Positions 51,847 to 60,392 of a DNA stretch of 64,000 bases are shown piece by piece (positions within the stretch are counted from its first letter, which is position 1; each line of letters begins with the position of its first letter). This DNA is from Bradyrhizobium sp. BR 10289 (GTDB lineage: Bacteria > Pseudomonadota > Alphaproteobacteria > Rhizobiales > Xanthobacteraceae). The notes under the pieces are model-generated. The model did not search any database, was not told the DNA's origin, and saw only the letters and a list, made by a program, of their open reading frames with translations. The DNA lies in assembly GCF_019455385.1 (NCBI RefSeq), contig NZ_JACOFR010000010.1, forward strand, positions 62,001 to 126,000, in the 5' to 3' direction. A program made the position numbers and the translations under genes.

Positions 51847-52766
51847 CGTTCTTCAGCCCACCACGCCGGATCGAGACCAGCATTTTCACGCGGCTGCCGG
51901 ATCAGTTCCGCAAACCGCGCCGCACTGCCTGGGCGGATGCCAATCAGGGTGGACGCGAGATCGACTCTTTCCTCGAAGGGCCGTCCTTCGATCGGCAGGG
52001 GCGGCTGTACATCACCGACATTCCCTATGGACGTATCTTCCGCGTCAGCGCGCGAGGCGCATGGGAGCTCGTGTCCGAATATGATGGATGGCCGAACGGC
52101 CTAAAGGTTCATCGCGACGGCCGCCTGTTCATCACCGATTACAAACGCGGGATCATGCTGCTCGATCCGGACAGCGGCAACGTCACGCCGTTCCTGGAGA
52201 CGGCCGCGAGCGAAAGCTTCAAGGGCGTCAACGACCTCGTCTTTGCGCGATCGGGCAATCTCTATTTCACCGACCAAGGCCAGACCGGCATGCACGATCC
52301 CACTGGCCGGGTCTGGAAGCTGACGCCCGACGGCCGGCTCACCTGCCTCATCGACACGATCCCCAGTCCGAACGGCATCGTCGTCGATCCCGAGGAAAGC
52401 TTTCTGCTGGTTGCGGTGACGCGGGCCAACCAGATATGGCGGGTGCCGCTGCCGGCGAGCGGGCTGACCACAAAGGTCGGCATCTTCTCGCATCTGCATG
52501 GCGGTCCCGGCGGACCCGACGGGCTGGCGCTGGACGACGGTGGCAATCTCCTGGTCTGCCACACCGGCTTCGGCTCGGTGTGGCGGTTGTCGCCATTGGC
52601 CGAGCCACTCGACCGCATCGTCTCCTGCGCCGGCGTTGGTACCACCAATCTCGCCTTTGGCGGACCGGAGCGAAAGAGCCTCTTCATCACCGAGAGCCGC
52701 ACCGGCAGTCTGCTGCGCGCGGAGCTCGAAACGCCGGGCCTGGAGATGTTCTCGCACAAGGATTAG
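51843..52766 (+). CDS. SMP-30/gluconolactonase-family lactonase
   Basis: A 307-residue six-bladed propeller hydrolase: FLEGPSFDRQGRLYITDIPYGRIFRV carries the metal-ligand glutamate, NDLVFARSGNLYFTDQGQTG and SPNGIVVDPEESFLLVAVTRANQIWRV the following blades, and GGPDGLALDDGGNLLVCHTGFG the catalytic aspartate blade. It hydrolyses a lactone with a divalent cation. No signal peptide is evident, so it is probably cytoplasmic. It is coupled to the exported amidohydrolase by a four-base overlap, suggesting two successive or alternative ring openings. Confidence 0.9.
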   Translation: MTFFSPPRRIETSIFTRLPDQFRKPRRTAWADANQGGREIDSFLEGPSFDRQGRLYITDIPYGRIFRVSARGAWELVSEYDGWPNGLKVHRDGRLFITDYKRGIMLLDPDSGNVTPFLETAASESFKGVNDLVFARSGNLYFTDQGQTGMHDPTGRVWKLTPDGRLTCLIDTIPSPNGIVVDPEESFLLVAVTRANQIWRVPLPASGLTTKVGIFSHLHGGPGGPDGLALDDGGNLLVCHTGFGSVWRLSPLAEPLDRIVSCAGVGTTNLAFGGPERKSLFITESRTGSLLRAELETPGLEMFSHKD

Positions 52767-52785
52767 TGGCTACACACTCGCTGTC

Positions 52786-52816
52786 ATCGCCCGGCTTGAT
52801 GTTTGGACCGGGCGAT
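52786..52816 (+). repeat. REP-like hairpin after the SMP-30 gene, possible terminator
   Basis: ATCGCCCGG and CCGGGCGAT form a perfect 9-bp stem with a 13-base loop, 20 bases after the stop. The wording matches a dispersed Bradyrhizobium hairpin I recall (CGCCCGGCTTGA...CCGGGCGATCCAGTA). It can end or stabilise the upstream transcript. The rest of the 302-base gap to the next gene carries only the operator. Confidence 0.55.
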
Positions 52817-52970
52817 CCAGTACTCGGAGACAGTCGTGATTGAGCCGAAAGGCCGCAGCGTACTGGATGCCCCGGACAGCGAGATGGAGGCCCCGGCGAC
52901 GCGCGTTAACCGACGGTCGGCGCTGTACTTTTTTACGGGGAACGCCCTCGGCGAAGAAGCCACGCACGCC

Positions 52971-52988
52971 AAAACGAAACGCCGTTTC
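52971..52988. promoter_or_regulatory. Second copy of the IclR-type operator
   Basis: AAAACGAAACGCCGTTTC contains the perfect palindrome GAAACG-C-CGTTTC (52976-52988) and preserves the left flank AAACGAAACG of the site at 50796. It lies 81 bases before the start of the MFS permease gene. Confidence 0.65.
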
Positions 52989-53068
52989 AAAACGAATTGC
53001 AACGCCGTTCTATTTTTGCTAAAGCCCGTCCCATAGCCGGGAAACACCGGCCATCCCGGAGGGAACCG

Positions 53069-54433
53069 ATGGCTAGCGTTGCTGCCACTTCAGTCCAGCA
53101 GGGCTTCACACCCGAGGAGACGAAGATCCTCTCAAAGGTGCTGTGGCGGATCGTGCCGTTTCTGCTGCTTTGCTACATCGTCGCCTATCTCGACCGGGTC
53201 AACGTCGGCATCGCTAGCCTGACGATGAACCACGACCTCGGCATCTCGCCGTCGGAATTCGGCTGGAGCGCCGGGCTTTTCTTCTTCGGCTATTTCCTGG
53301 CGGAGGTCCCGAGCAATCTCGCCTTGCAGGCGCTCGGCGCCCGCAAATGGATCGCCCGCATCCTGATCACCTGGGGCCTGATCTCAGCCGCCACGGCGTT
53401 CGTGGTCGGCCCCGTGAGCTTTGGCGTGATGCGCTTCCTGCTCGGCCTCGGCGAAGCCGGCTTCACGCCCGGCGTGTTCCTCTACTTCACCTACTGGTTC
53501 CCGGCGCGCATCCGCGGCACGGCGACCGCGGCGTTCCTGCTCGGCATCCCGATTGCGAACATCGTCGGCGCGCCGATCTCGAGCGCGCTGCTGACACTCG
53601 ACGGGCTGGGCGGTTTGCATGGCTGGCAGTGGCTGTTGATCCTTGAAGGCCTGCCGGCGACCCTTTTGGGCTTCGTGTGCTTCTTCACGCTCACGGACAA
53701 GCCAGCGCAGGCCAAGTGGTTGAGCCCTGACGAGCGGCGTTGGCTCGCCGAAGTGCTGGCAGCAGAGCGCGAGGCCATTGCCACAAAACATCCCTCGCGA
53801 TTGCGGGATGCCTTCATCAATTGGCGCGTCCTTGTCTGCGCTGTCGTCAACTTCTGCGCCATCATCGGGTCCGTCGGTCTCGGCCTCTGGATGCCGCAGA
53901 TCATCAAGGGGCTCGGCTTCGGCGTCGTCGCCGTCGGCTTCATCGCCGCCGTGCCCTACATCTGCGGCGCCATCGCGATGATGCTGTGGGCGCGGCTGTC
54001 GGACAAGGGCGGCGAGCGGAGCTGGTTCGTGGCATCCGGGCTGCTCGTCGGCGCGGCCTCGCTGATCGTCTGCGGCTTCGCGACATCGTCGGCGCTGATC
54101 TCCATCCTCGCGCTCTGCGGCGCCGTGATCGGGATCATGTGTTACCAGTCAACCTTCTGGCCGATTCCGTCGAGCTTCCTCACGGGTAGCGCTGCCGCAG
54201 GCGGTCTCGCGATGATCGTGTCGATCGGAAATCTCGGCGGCTTCGTCGGTCCTTATCTGATCGGCGTGATCCGGCAAGCAACCGACAGTTTCTCCTGGGC
54301 CCTGATCTCGGTGGCCGCATTTCTCACCCTGGCCGCCATCCTGATCCGGGTGGTTGGCGTCAGCTTGCAGCGACAGGCGGGGACGGCCGAAGGTCGCACC
54401 AGCCAAATCGTACCTCTTTCGAAAGGAATCTGA
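53069..54433 (+). CDS. MFS organic-anion permease (ACS family) 1
   Basis: 454 residues from ATG 53069, which has GGAGGGAAC six bases upstream. Twelve helices with YIVAYLDRVNVGIASLTMNHDLGISPSEFGWSAGLFFFGYFLAEVPSNLALQALGARKWIARILITWG, the hallmark of the anion:cation symporter family (phthalate, tartrate, glucarate and related acids). It imports an organic anion with protons. It is headed by the second IclR-type operator and starts the transcription unit that runs to the RraA gene. Confidence 0.92.
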   Translation: MASVAATSVQQGFTPEETKILSKVLWRIVPFLLLCYIVAYLDRVNVGIASLTMNHDLGISPSEFGWSAGLFFFGYFLAEVPSNLALQALGARKWIARILITWGLISAATAFVVGPVSFGVMRFLLGLGEAGFTPGVFLYFTYWFPARIRGTATAAFLLGIPIANIVGAPISSALLTLDGLGGLHGWQWLLILEGLPATLLGFVCFFTLTDKPAQAKWLSPDERRWLAEVLAAEREAIATKHPSRLRDAFINWRVLVCAVVNFCAIIGSVGLGLWMPQIIKGLGFGVVAVGFIAAVPYICGAIAMMLWARLSDKGGERSWFVASGLLVGAASLIVCGFATSSALISILALCGAVIGIMCYQSTFWPIPSSFLTGSAAAGGLAMIVSIGNLGGFVGPYLIGVIRQATDSFSWALISVAAFLTLAAILIRVVGVSLQRQAGTAEGRTSQIVPLSKGI

Positions 54434-54435
54434 AG

Positions 54436-55350
54436 ATGAGCGACAAACAGCAGTTTCGTCTCGGCCTGGTCGGCTATGGCGAGATCGGCAGCACGTTGGG
54501 CAAGGGGCTCCGCGGCGCCGGCCTGCAGCAGATCTTCTGCTATGACAAATACGCTTTCGATGGCCCCTACGCCGATCTGATCCAGAGCCGCGCCAAGGCG
54601 GCAGGCGTCACGCTGGTCAAGTCCAACCAGGAATTGGCCGATGCGGCCGAGCTGATCTTCAGCGTCACGCCTGGCTCTTCGTCGCTCGAAAGCGCAGCGG
54701 CGTTCGCACCTGTGCTTGATGGCCGCCACACCTTCCTCGACTTTGCCTCGGCCACGCCGAAGGTGAAATACGGCGTCGCCGAACGGCTCGCCGCGACGGG
54801 CGCCACGCTCGGCGACGGCTCCATCATGGGGACGCCGAAGCACGGCTATGCGATGCACATGATGTCGAGCGGTCCCGCCGGCCGGCGCGTGGTCGATCTG
54901 CTCGTGCCCTGGGGCATGAGCATCGAATTCGCCGGGGACAAGCTCGGCACCGCGTCGGGAATCAAGATTCTGCGCTCCGTGCTGATCAAGGGCATCGAGG
55001 CGTTGATCGACGAGACGTTGCTGGCCGCCCGATCCTATGGTCTCGATGAGACCGTCCTGGCGTCGGCCTCGAAGACGCTGACGCGTCCGTTCATGGACAC
55101 GGTCGAGAGCCTGACGCCCTCAGGCGTGATCCATGCCAAGCGGCGCACCGAAGAGGTCGAGATGGCGGCCGAGGCGGTCGAGGATGCCGGGATCGAACCG
55201 CTGATGGCTCGCGCGACGGCGGCGCGGCTGCGCTGGAAGGACGGACTAGGCCTGAAGGAGCATTTCAGGGGCGTCGTTCCCGAGAACTACAAGATCGCCA
55301 TCGATGCGATCGCGACTAAAATGCAGGCCGGCGCCAAGGCGGCCGAATAA
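54436..55350 (+). CDS. NAD(P)-dependent dehydrogenase with DUF1932 C-terminal domain
   Basis: A 304-residue beta-hydroxyacid dehydrogenase-like protein: Rossmann motif LGLVGYGEIGSTLGKGLRGAG, ISVTPGSSSLES-type second strand, then a helical C-terminal domain of the DUF1932 kind with GIKILRSVLIKGIEALIDETLLAARSYG, which holds the catalytic lysine region. It would oxidise or reduce a 2-hydroxy/oxo acid. It starts two bases after the MFS stop. Confidence 0.88.
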   Translation: MSDKQQFRLGLVGYGEIGSTLGKGLRGAGLQQIFCYDKYAFDGPYADLIQSRAKAAGVTLVKSNQELADAAELIFSVTPGSSSLESAAAFAPVLDGRHTFLDFASATPKVKYGVAERLAATGATLGDGSIMGTPKHGYAMHMMSSGPAGRRVVDLLVPWGMSIEFAGDKLGTASGIKILRSVLIKGIEALIDETLLAARSYGLDETVLASASKTLTRPFMDTVESLTPSGVIHAKRRTEEVEMAAEAVEDAGIEPLMARATAARLRWKDGLGLKEHFRGVVPENYKIAIDAIATKMQAGAKAAE

Positions 55351-55375
55351 AACAAACAAAAAAGGGAAGAGAAAC

Positions 55376-56698
55376 GTGACGGCAGCTCGAATGGACATCG
55401 ACCCGATCGAGACGGCGACGATGCGCAGGGTGATCCTGCGCCTCGTGCCGTTCCTCATGATCTGCTACTTCTTCGCGCTGCTCGACCGCGTCAATGTCGG
55501 CTTCGCGGCGCTGCAAATGAACAAGGATCTCGGGCTCACGCCGGCGATGTTCGGCTTTGCGGCCAGCCTGTTCTTTTTCTCCTATTTCCTGGTGGAAGTG
55601 CCGAGCAATCTGGCCCTCCAGAAATTCGGCGCCAGGCGCTGGATCGCCCGCATCATGATCACCTGGGGCCTGGTGACGGCGTGCATGGCGTTCGTCATCG
55701 GGCCATATTCGCTCTATACGATGCGCTTCATCCTCGGCGCGGCGGAAGCCGGCTTCTTTCCCGGCGCGATCCTCTATCTGACCTATTGGCTGCCCGCCAA
55801 GTATCGGGCGCGCATCCTGGCGACCTTCACGGTCTCGATTCCGCTTGCGACCTTCCTGGGCTCACCGTTGTCGGTCGGCTTGCTCGAGCTCGACGGTGCG
55901 CTCGGCCTGCGCGGTTGGCAGTGGCTGTTCATCCTGGAGGGATTGCCGACCGTCCTGCTCGGGCTTGCCTGCCTGTTCGTTCTCACCGACAGGCCCGAAG
56001 CGGCGTCCTGGCTGACGAAGGAGCAGCGGGATTGGCTGACGGTGCGCATGGCGGCGGATGCGGCCGCGCGCAAGCCGGTCGGGCATCTCTCGCTCTGGCA
56101 GCTTGCCACCAACAAATATTTCCTCGTCATGGCCCTGGTCTGCTCCGGCGCCTCCGCCACCGGCAGTGTGCTATCGGTCTGGCAACCGCAGTTGCTGAAA
56201 TCGTTTGGCCTCTCGAATCTGCAAACCGGCTTCGTCAATGCGATTCCCTACGGCGTTGCAACCGTGCTCATGGTGCTGTGGGGACGCCATTCGGACACTT
56301 CAGGCGAGCGCCGCTGGCATACGGCCATTCCGCTGCTGTTCGCCGCAAGCGGCTTCACGGCATTGGGTCTGACCGGAACGGCGGTTGCGCCGACCATCGT
56401 CATGGTGACGTTCTGCCTGGTGGGCGCCTATGCCTTCAAGGGCCCGTTCTGGGCGCTGTCGGCGAGCTGGCTTTCGACCAGCACGCTCGCGGCCGGCCTC
56501 GCCGGCATCAACGCGATTTCCAATCTGATCGGCGGCGGCTTGATGGTGAACGTGGTTGGCCTGGTCAAGGAGCAGACCGGCAGCTTCGTGCTTGGGATGC
56601 TGCCGCTGGCGCTGCTGTGCGCCGTGGCCGCGACCTTGGTCCTCGTGCTCGGCCGCAACGTCGCGCGCGCCGCCGACATGGTGGCGGTGAAATCGTGA
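55376..56698 (+). CDS. MFS organic-anion permease (ACS family) 2
   Basis: 440 residues from a GTG at 55376 with an AAAGGGAAGAG site; the upstream in-frame codons overlap the dehydrogenase gene. The sequence (YFFALLDRVNVGFAALQMNKDLGLTPAMFGFAASLFFFSYFLVEVPSNLALQKFGARRWIARIMITWG) is closely parallel to the permease at 53069, so the cluster carries a duplicated pair of [permease + exported amidohydrolase]. It overlaps the next gene by four bases. Confidence 0.92.
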   Translation: MTAARMDIDPIETATMRRVILRLVPFLMICYFFALLDRVNVGFAALQMNKDLGLTPAMFGFAASLFFFSYFLVEVPSNLALQKFGARRWIARIMITWGLVTACMAFVIGPYSLYTMRFILGAAEAGFFPGAILYLTYWLPAKYRARILATFTVSIPLATFLGSPLSVGLLELDGALGLRGWQWLFILEGLPTVLLGLACLFVLTDRPEAASWLTKEQRDWLTVRMAADAAARKPVGHLSLWQLATNKYFLVMALVCSGASATGSVLSVWQPQLLKSFGLSNLQTGFVNAIPYGVATVLMVLWGRHSDTSGERRWHTAIPLLFAASGFTALGLTGTAVAPTIVMVTFCLVGAYAFKGPFWALSASWLSTSTLAAGLAGINAISNLIGGGLMVNVVGLVKEQTGSFVLGMLPLALLCAVAATLVLVLGRNVARAADMVAVKS

Positions 56699-57654
56699 GC
56701 GCGCGCGGCACGACCTCGCAGCACGCCATCACCCGGCGCGGCGTCCTTGCGGGCATGATGGCTGCGAGTACGGGCGCCTGGGCCGGCGGGCTCGAGCAGG
56801 CCGTGCCCAACAGCACCGGCTCGGCACCGCCGCGCTTGAACGCGCCTGCGGATGCGTGCGATTGCCATCACCATATTTACGACGGAGGGTTTCCCGTGTC
56901 GCCGCACTGGCACCAGGGCTTTCCGCCTGGTGCAACCGTGGCTGATTATCGAAATCTCCAGCGCCGGCTCGGCATTGCCAGGAGCGTGGTGGTGCAGCCC
57001 TCGACCTATGGCATCGACAACCGATGTCTTGTGGACGCGCTCGGGCAATTGGGGTCAGCAGCACGGGGCGTTGCTGTCGTCGACACCGAGGTCAAGGATG
57101 CGGAGCTGCGCCTGCTAACGGATGCCGGCGTTCGTGCCATCCGGGTCAATTTCGTGTCTCCGCAGAGCTGGGGAACGACGACGCCGGAGATGCTGGCCGC
57201 ACTCGCCAGGCGCGTCGACCCGCTGGGCTGGCACGTCCAGATCCTGATGACCGGCGATCAGATCGTCACCTATGAGAGCGTTATCCGCTCACTTCCCACC
57301 AAGGTGGTGGTCGACCATCTCGGACGCATTCCCCAGCCTGATGGCGTCAAGCATCCAGCATTCGCCGCGGTTCGCCGCATGCTCGATGAGGGCCGCACTT
57401 GGGTGAAGGTCACGGAGCCCTATGAGGACAGCAAGCTCGGTCCGCCCTACGCGGATTCCAGCGAGGTGGCGCGGGCCTATGTGCAGGCTGCGCCGGAGCG
57501 CATCCTGTGGGGCACGGACTGGCCACATCCGACCCAGCGCGGCACCAAGCCGGACGACGCCTTGCTGCTCGATCTGCTCGCAGACTGGGCGCCGGACGAG
57601 CGCACGCGCAGGCGCATCCTGGTCGAAAATCCGGCCGAACTGTTCGGCTTCTAG
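56695..57654 (+). CDS. Tat-exported LigI-like amidohydrolase (lactonase) 2
   Basis: 319 residues from a GTG overlapping the permease stop. A twin-arginine signal (ITRRGVLAGMMAASTGAWAGG) precedes the same TIM barrel as the gene at 50887: ACDCHHHIYDGGFPVSP, QPSTYGIDNRCL, VRAIRVNFVSPQSWG, VVDHLGRIPQPDG and LWGTDWPHPTQRG, with ENPAELFGF at the end. The paralogues match nearly end to end, pointing to duplication with substrate divergence. Translational coupling to the permease suggests hydrolysis before or during uptake. Confidence 0.9.
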   Translation: MSARGTTSQHAITRRGVLAGMMAASTGAWAGGLEQAVPNSTGSAPPRLNAPADACDCHHHIYDGGFPVSPHWHQGFPPGATVADYRNLQRRLGIARSVVVQPSTYGIDNRCLVDALGQLGSAARGVAVVDTEVKDAELRLLTDAGVRAIRVNFVSPQSWGTTTPEMLAALARRVDPLGWHVQILMTGDQIVTYESVIRSLPTKVVVDHLGRIPQPDGVKHPAFAAVRRMLDEGRTWVKVTEPYEDSKLGPPYADSSEVARAYVQAAPERILWGTDWPHPTQRGTKPDDALLLDLLADWAPDERTRRRILVENPAELFGF

Positions 57655-57696
57655 GATCTCATCACTTCACTTGCCAGACATCGGGAAGGATAATGC

Positions 57697-58374
57697 ATGT
57701 CCGTAGGTTTCAGGATCCTCAAGCGCCAGAGAAAAGTGGCTGCCGACATCGTCGAACGCTTCGCTAAGCTGCCGGTGGCAAACGTCAGCGACAGCATGTC
57801 CCGGATGACAGCGGCGGGCGCGCGGCTTCGGCCACGCCATCAATCCGGAGGGATGGCCGGCCCCGCGCTGACCGTGAAGACGCGGCCGGGCGACAATCTC
57901 ATGCTTCACAAGGCGATGGCGATAGCCGAGCCCGGCGACGTCATCGTGGTCGACGCAGGGGGCGATCTCACCAACGCATTGATCGGCGAGATGATGCTGA
58001 TGCGCATCATCAAAAGCGGCCTTGCGGGGATCGTGATCGATGGTGCGGTTCGGGACGCGGGCTTCATCCGCAACCAGAATTTTCCTGTTTTCGCGGCAGG
58101 CGTCACCCATCGCGGTCCTTACAAGAACGGCCCCGGCGAGATCAATGTTTCGATCGCGATCGACGGCATGGTGATCAACCCGGGCGATCTCATCATCGGT
58201 GACGATGATGGCCTGCTCTGCGTACCCTTTGACGACGTGGATGAGGTGCTGAAGGGGGCCACCGCGAAATACCAGGCCGAGCAGAAGCAGATCGCCAACA
58301 TCAAGGCCGGAACGCATGACGCGTCCTGGGTGGACAAAACGCTGCGCGAGTTGAATTGCGAAGGTCTGGAGTGA
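57697..58374 (+). CDS. RraA-family aldolase/decarboxylase
   Basis: A 225-residue protein of the RraA-like (HMG/CHA aldolase) fold: LPVANVSDSMSRMTAAGARLRPRHQ, GDVIVVDAGGDLTNALIGEMM and GIVIDGAVRDAGFIRNQNFPVFAAGVTHRGPYK. The GIVIDGAVRD motif has the Arg-Asp pair that marks the aldolase site in LigK/GalC enzymes, which cleave 4-carboxy-4-hydroxy-2-oxoadipate to pyruvate and oxaloacetate. It would complete ring opening with an aldol cleavage. It lies 42 bases after the second amidohydrolase. Confidence 0.88.
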   Translation: MSVGFRILKRQRKVAADIVERFAKLPVANVSDSMSRMTAAGARLRPRHQSGGMAGPALTVKTRPGDNLMLHKAMAIAEPGDVIVVDAGGDLTNALIGEMMLMRIIKSGLAGIVIDGAVRDAGFIRNQNFPVFAAGVTHRGPYKNGPGEINVSIAIDGMVINPGDLIIGDDDGLLCVPFDDVDEVLKGATAKYQAEQKQIANIKAGTHDASWVDKTLRELNCEGLE

Positions 58375-58521
58375 GGCCGGGATGATTGGAGGGACAGTGG
58401 CTGGCCTGCGCCCGTGGGGCGCCGGCGCGCCTTGTTCCGAATTTTCTCCACAGGTCATGTCGGAACCCGGGCCGGCCATTCGTCTTGAATCCAAGACGCC
58501 TCGAACCGGAGTTCTGCGTAA

Positions 58522-59472
58522 ATGGCCCCGCGCGCCAACTGGAAAGGCTTCCTGAGACTGTCCCTCGTCACCTGTCCGGTGGCGCTTTATCCGGCAACGT
58601 CCGAGAGCGAGAAGATCTCGTTCAACCAGCTCAACCGGCAGACCGGTCACCGCGTCAAATACCTGAAGGTGGACGCCGAGACCGGCGACGAGGTGCCGAA
58701 TGAGGACATCGTCAAGGGCTACGAGCTGGACAAGGGCCAGTACATCGAGGTCTCCAAGGAGGAGCTCGAGGAGATCGCGCTGGAGTCCACGCGCACCATC
58801 GAGATCGACGAGTTCGTCGCCCGGTCGGACATCGACCCGCGCTATCTGATCCGCCCCTACTACATCCGCCCCGACGGCAAGGTTGGTCATGACGCCTTTG
58901 CGGTGATCCGCGAGACCATCCGCGAGATGGACAAGGTCGCGATCGGGCGCGTCGTGCTGACCAACCGCGAGCACATCATCGCGCTGGAGCCGATGGACAA
59001 GGGCCTCGTCGGCACCCTGTTGCGCTACCCCTATGAGGTGCGCAGCGAGCAGGACTATTTCGACGACATCCAGGACGTGAAGGTCACCAAGGACATGCTC
59101 GATCTCGCACGGCACATCGTCAACCAGAAGGCCGGACGCTTCGAGCCCGACAAGTTCGAGGACCATTACGAGACCGCGCTGATCGAGCTGATCAACGAAA
59201 AGCGCGCCGGAAAGGTCATCCGGCCGAAAGAGCGGCCGAAGGGCGAGAACGTCGTCGACCTCATGGAGGCGCTGCGCCGCAGCGTCGGCAAGGAGGCGGG
59301 CAAAGATGAAGGCAAGCAGGCGGCGCCTGCGAAGGCGGACAAACCCGCCAGGAAGCCGAAGAAGGCGGCGGCCGGCCAGAAGGAGATGCTGATGCCGATC
59401 GCGGGAAAGAAGCAGCCGAAGGAAGCGGCGACGAAAAAGCCTGCCACGGGAGCGCGGCGGAAGTCGGCTTGA
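58522..59472 (+). CDS. ku: Ku protein, non-homologous end joining
   Basis: A 316-residue bacterial Ku core domain: RANWKGFLRLSLVTCPVALYPATSESEKISFNQLNRQTGHRVKYLKVDAETGDEVPNEDIVKGYE, with DIDPRYLIRPYYIRPDGKVGHDAFAVIRETI and the ending LIELINEKRAGKVI. A lysine/alanine-rich basic tail (about 255-316) is usual and binds DNA. Ku homodimers thread broken ends and recruit LigD, which is not encoded here. A purine-rich site precedes the ATG; 147 bases separate it from the RraA gene, so it is an independent unit. Confidence 0.95.
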   Translation: MAPRANWKGFLRLSLVTCPVALYPATSESEKISFNQLNRQTGHRVKYLKVDAETGDEVPNEDIVKGYELDKGQYIEVSKEELEEIALESTRTIEIDEFVARSDIDPRYLIRPYYIRPDGKVGHDAFAVIRETIREMDKVAIGRVVLTNREHIIALEPMDKGLVGTLLRYPYEVRSEQDYFDDIQDVKVTKDMLDLARHIVNQKAGRFEPDKFEDHYETALIELINEKRAGKVIRPKERPKGENVVDLMEALRRSVGKEAGKDEGKQAAPAKADKPARKPKKAAAGQKEMLMPIAGKKQPKEAATKKPATGARRKSA

Positions 59473-59482
59473 GCGTAAAACA

Positions 59483-59497
59483 TCCGGTGACACCGGA
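59483..59497. other. Short palindrome after the Ku gene
   Basis: TCCGGTGACACCGGA, a 7-bp inverted repeat around one base (or a 5-bp stem with a 5-base loop), starts 10 bases after the Ku stop. No T-run follows; a weak terminator at most. Confidence 0.3.
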
Positions 59498-59534
59498 CGG
59501 TCGATACTTCGTCGTGCGCGGACGGCTGTAGCGG

Positions 59535-60392
59535 ATGTCAAATCCGGATTTGGGCGAGCGGGACAAATCGGAGCTGGTCAAGCGCCTGATGACCGCCCGG
59601 CGCGCCGTCCGCGATGCCAAGGCGGCCGCCGACGCGGATCGCGAAGCGGCAGCGCATCGCGCTGTCGAGGACGCCAAGCGCGCCCTCGGCGAGCGCGGCC
59701 CGGTCTGGTGGCCGGACGGCGCTCCCGACCTCAACCGGCACATGGCGAAAAACACGCCCTACGCCGAATGGTACGCCGAGGTGCAGCGGCGGAGAGAGAG
59801 GCAGCCGGGGATTAGCCACCGAATGAAAGCCGGCGGCTCGGATATCGCGATCGGGTGCCGCTTCAGCAATCTCCGTCCCGGCACTCCGGACAGATGTCTC
59901 CGATCGAATCGAGCACGTCGCGTATCTCCGCGATCGCCTCATCGGGAGAAACACCGGCCGGCGGTTCCTCGCGGGCGAGATCGATGGCACGTGCGCGGGC
60001 GTGAGGATCAGCCCGGTCCTTGGCCCAGCCATGCTCCTCGCATTCGTGGATGGCGCCGGCCTCCTGCAACACGCCGAGCGCCCATCCGCGCAGCGTGCGG
60101 ATCGCGGGCCGTCTTTCCCTGGTCATCAGCATCGAGAGCGCTCCTTGGCCAGGACGAATCCCTCTGCTGGCCTGCTCGTTCCCCGCGCTTAGCACGGGTC
60201 AGGGATTCCCAAACGGCAGGGCCGGGCTTGTCCACGTGTTCCCCGGGGGGCTGTGGAGAATGTGAAGGATGGGCTGGAGGGATCTGCACATTGCAGCACT
60301 CGGCCATCAGGCGGGATTTCACCCGAAGGAACCCGGTGCCGACAGCCGGCTTATGTCGTCATCGATCTCAGAGGACAAGCCATGGCCATTGA
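59535..60392 (+). CDS. Small hypothetical protein whose frame runs on antisense to its neighbour
   Basis: The first 95 residues (SNPDLGERDKSELVKRLMTARRAVRDAKAAADADREAAAHRAVEDAKRALGERGPVWWPDGAPDLNRHMAKNTPYAEWYAEVQRRRERQ) are coherent: a charged coiled coil and a short conserved-looking ending, with no recognised domain. After about 59830 the frame stays open to 60392 but is arginine/proline-rich and lies opposite the gene at 59863-60132, so the last 190 residues are probably not selected. The natural stop may have been lost. The true product would be about 95 residues. Confidence 0.45.
   Translation: MSNPDLGERDKSELVKRLMTARRAVRDAKAAADADREAAAHRAVEDAKRALGERGPVWWPDGAPDLNRHMAKNTPYAEWYAEVQRRRERQPGISHRMKAGGSDIAIGCRFSNLRPGTPDRCLRSNRARRVSPRSPHREKHRPAVPRGRDRWHVRGREDQPGPWPSHAPRIRGWRRPPATRRAPIRAACGSRAVFPWSSASRALLGQDESLCWPARSPRLARVRDSQTAGPGLSTCSPGGCGECEGWAGGICTLQHSAIRRDFTRRNPVPTAGLCRHRSQRTSHGH
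59863..60132 (-). CDS. Small cysteine-containing hypothetical protein
   Basis: 89 residues from ATG 60132, with AAGGAG nine bases upstream. The protein (TRERRPAIRTLRGWALGVLQEAGAIHECEEHGWAKDRADPHARARAIDLAREEPPAGVSPDEAIAEIRDVLDSIGDICPECRDGDC) ends in a CPEC-x4-C cluster that could bind zinc. Composition and ribosome binding site support it as the real gene on this stretch. No family is recognised. Confidence 0.65.
   Translation of the reverse strand: MLMTRERRPAIRTLRGWALGVLQEAGAIHECEEHGWAKDRADPHARARAIDLAREEPPAGVSPDEAIAEIRDVLDSIGDICPECRDGDC

Noticed and set aside
57667..59541. A 624-residue minus-strand frame opposite RraA and Ku
   Set aside because: It runs across two confident genes on the other strand and shows no recognisable domain.
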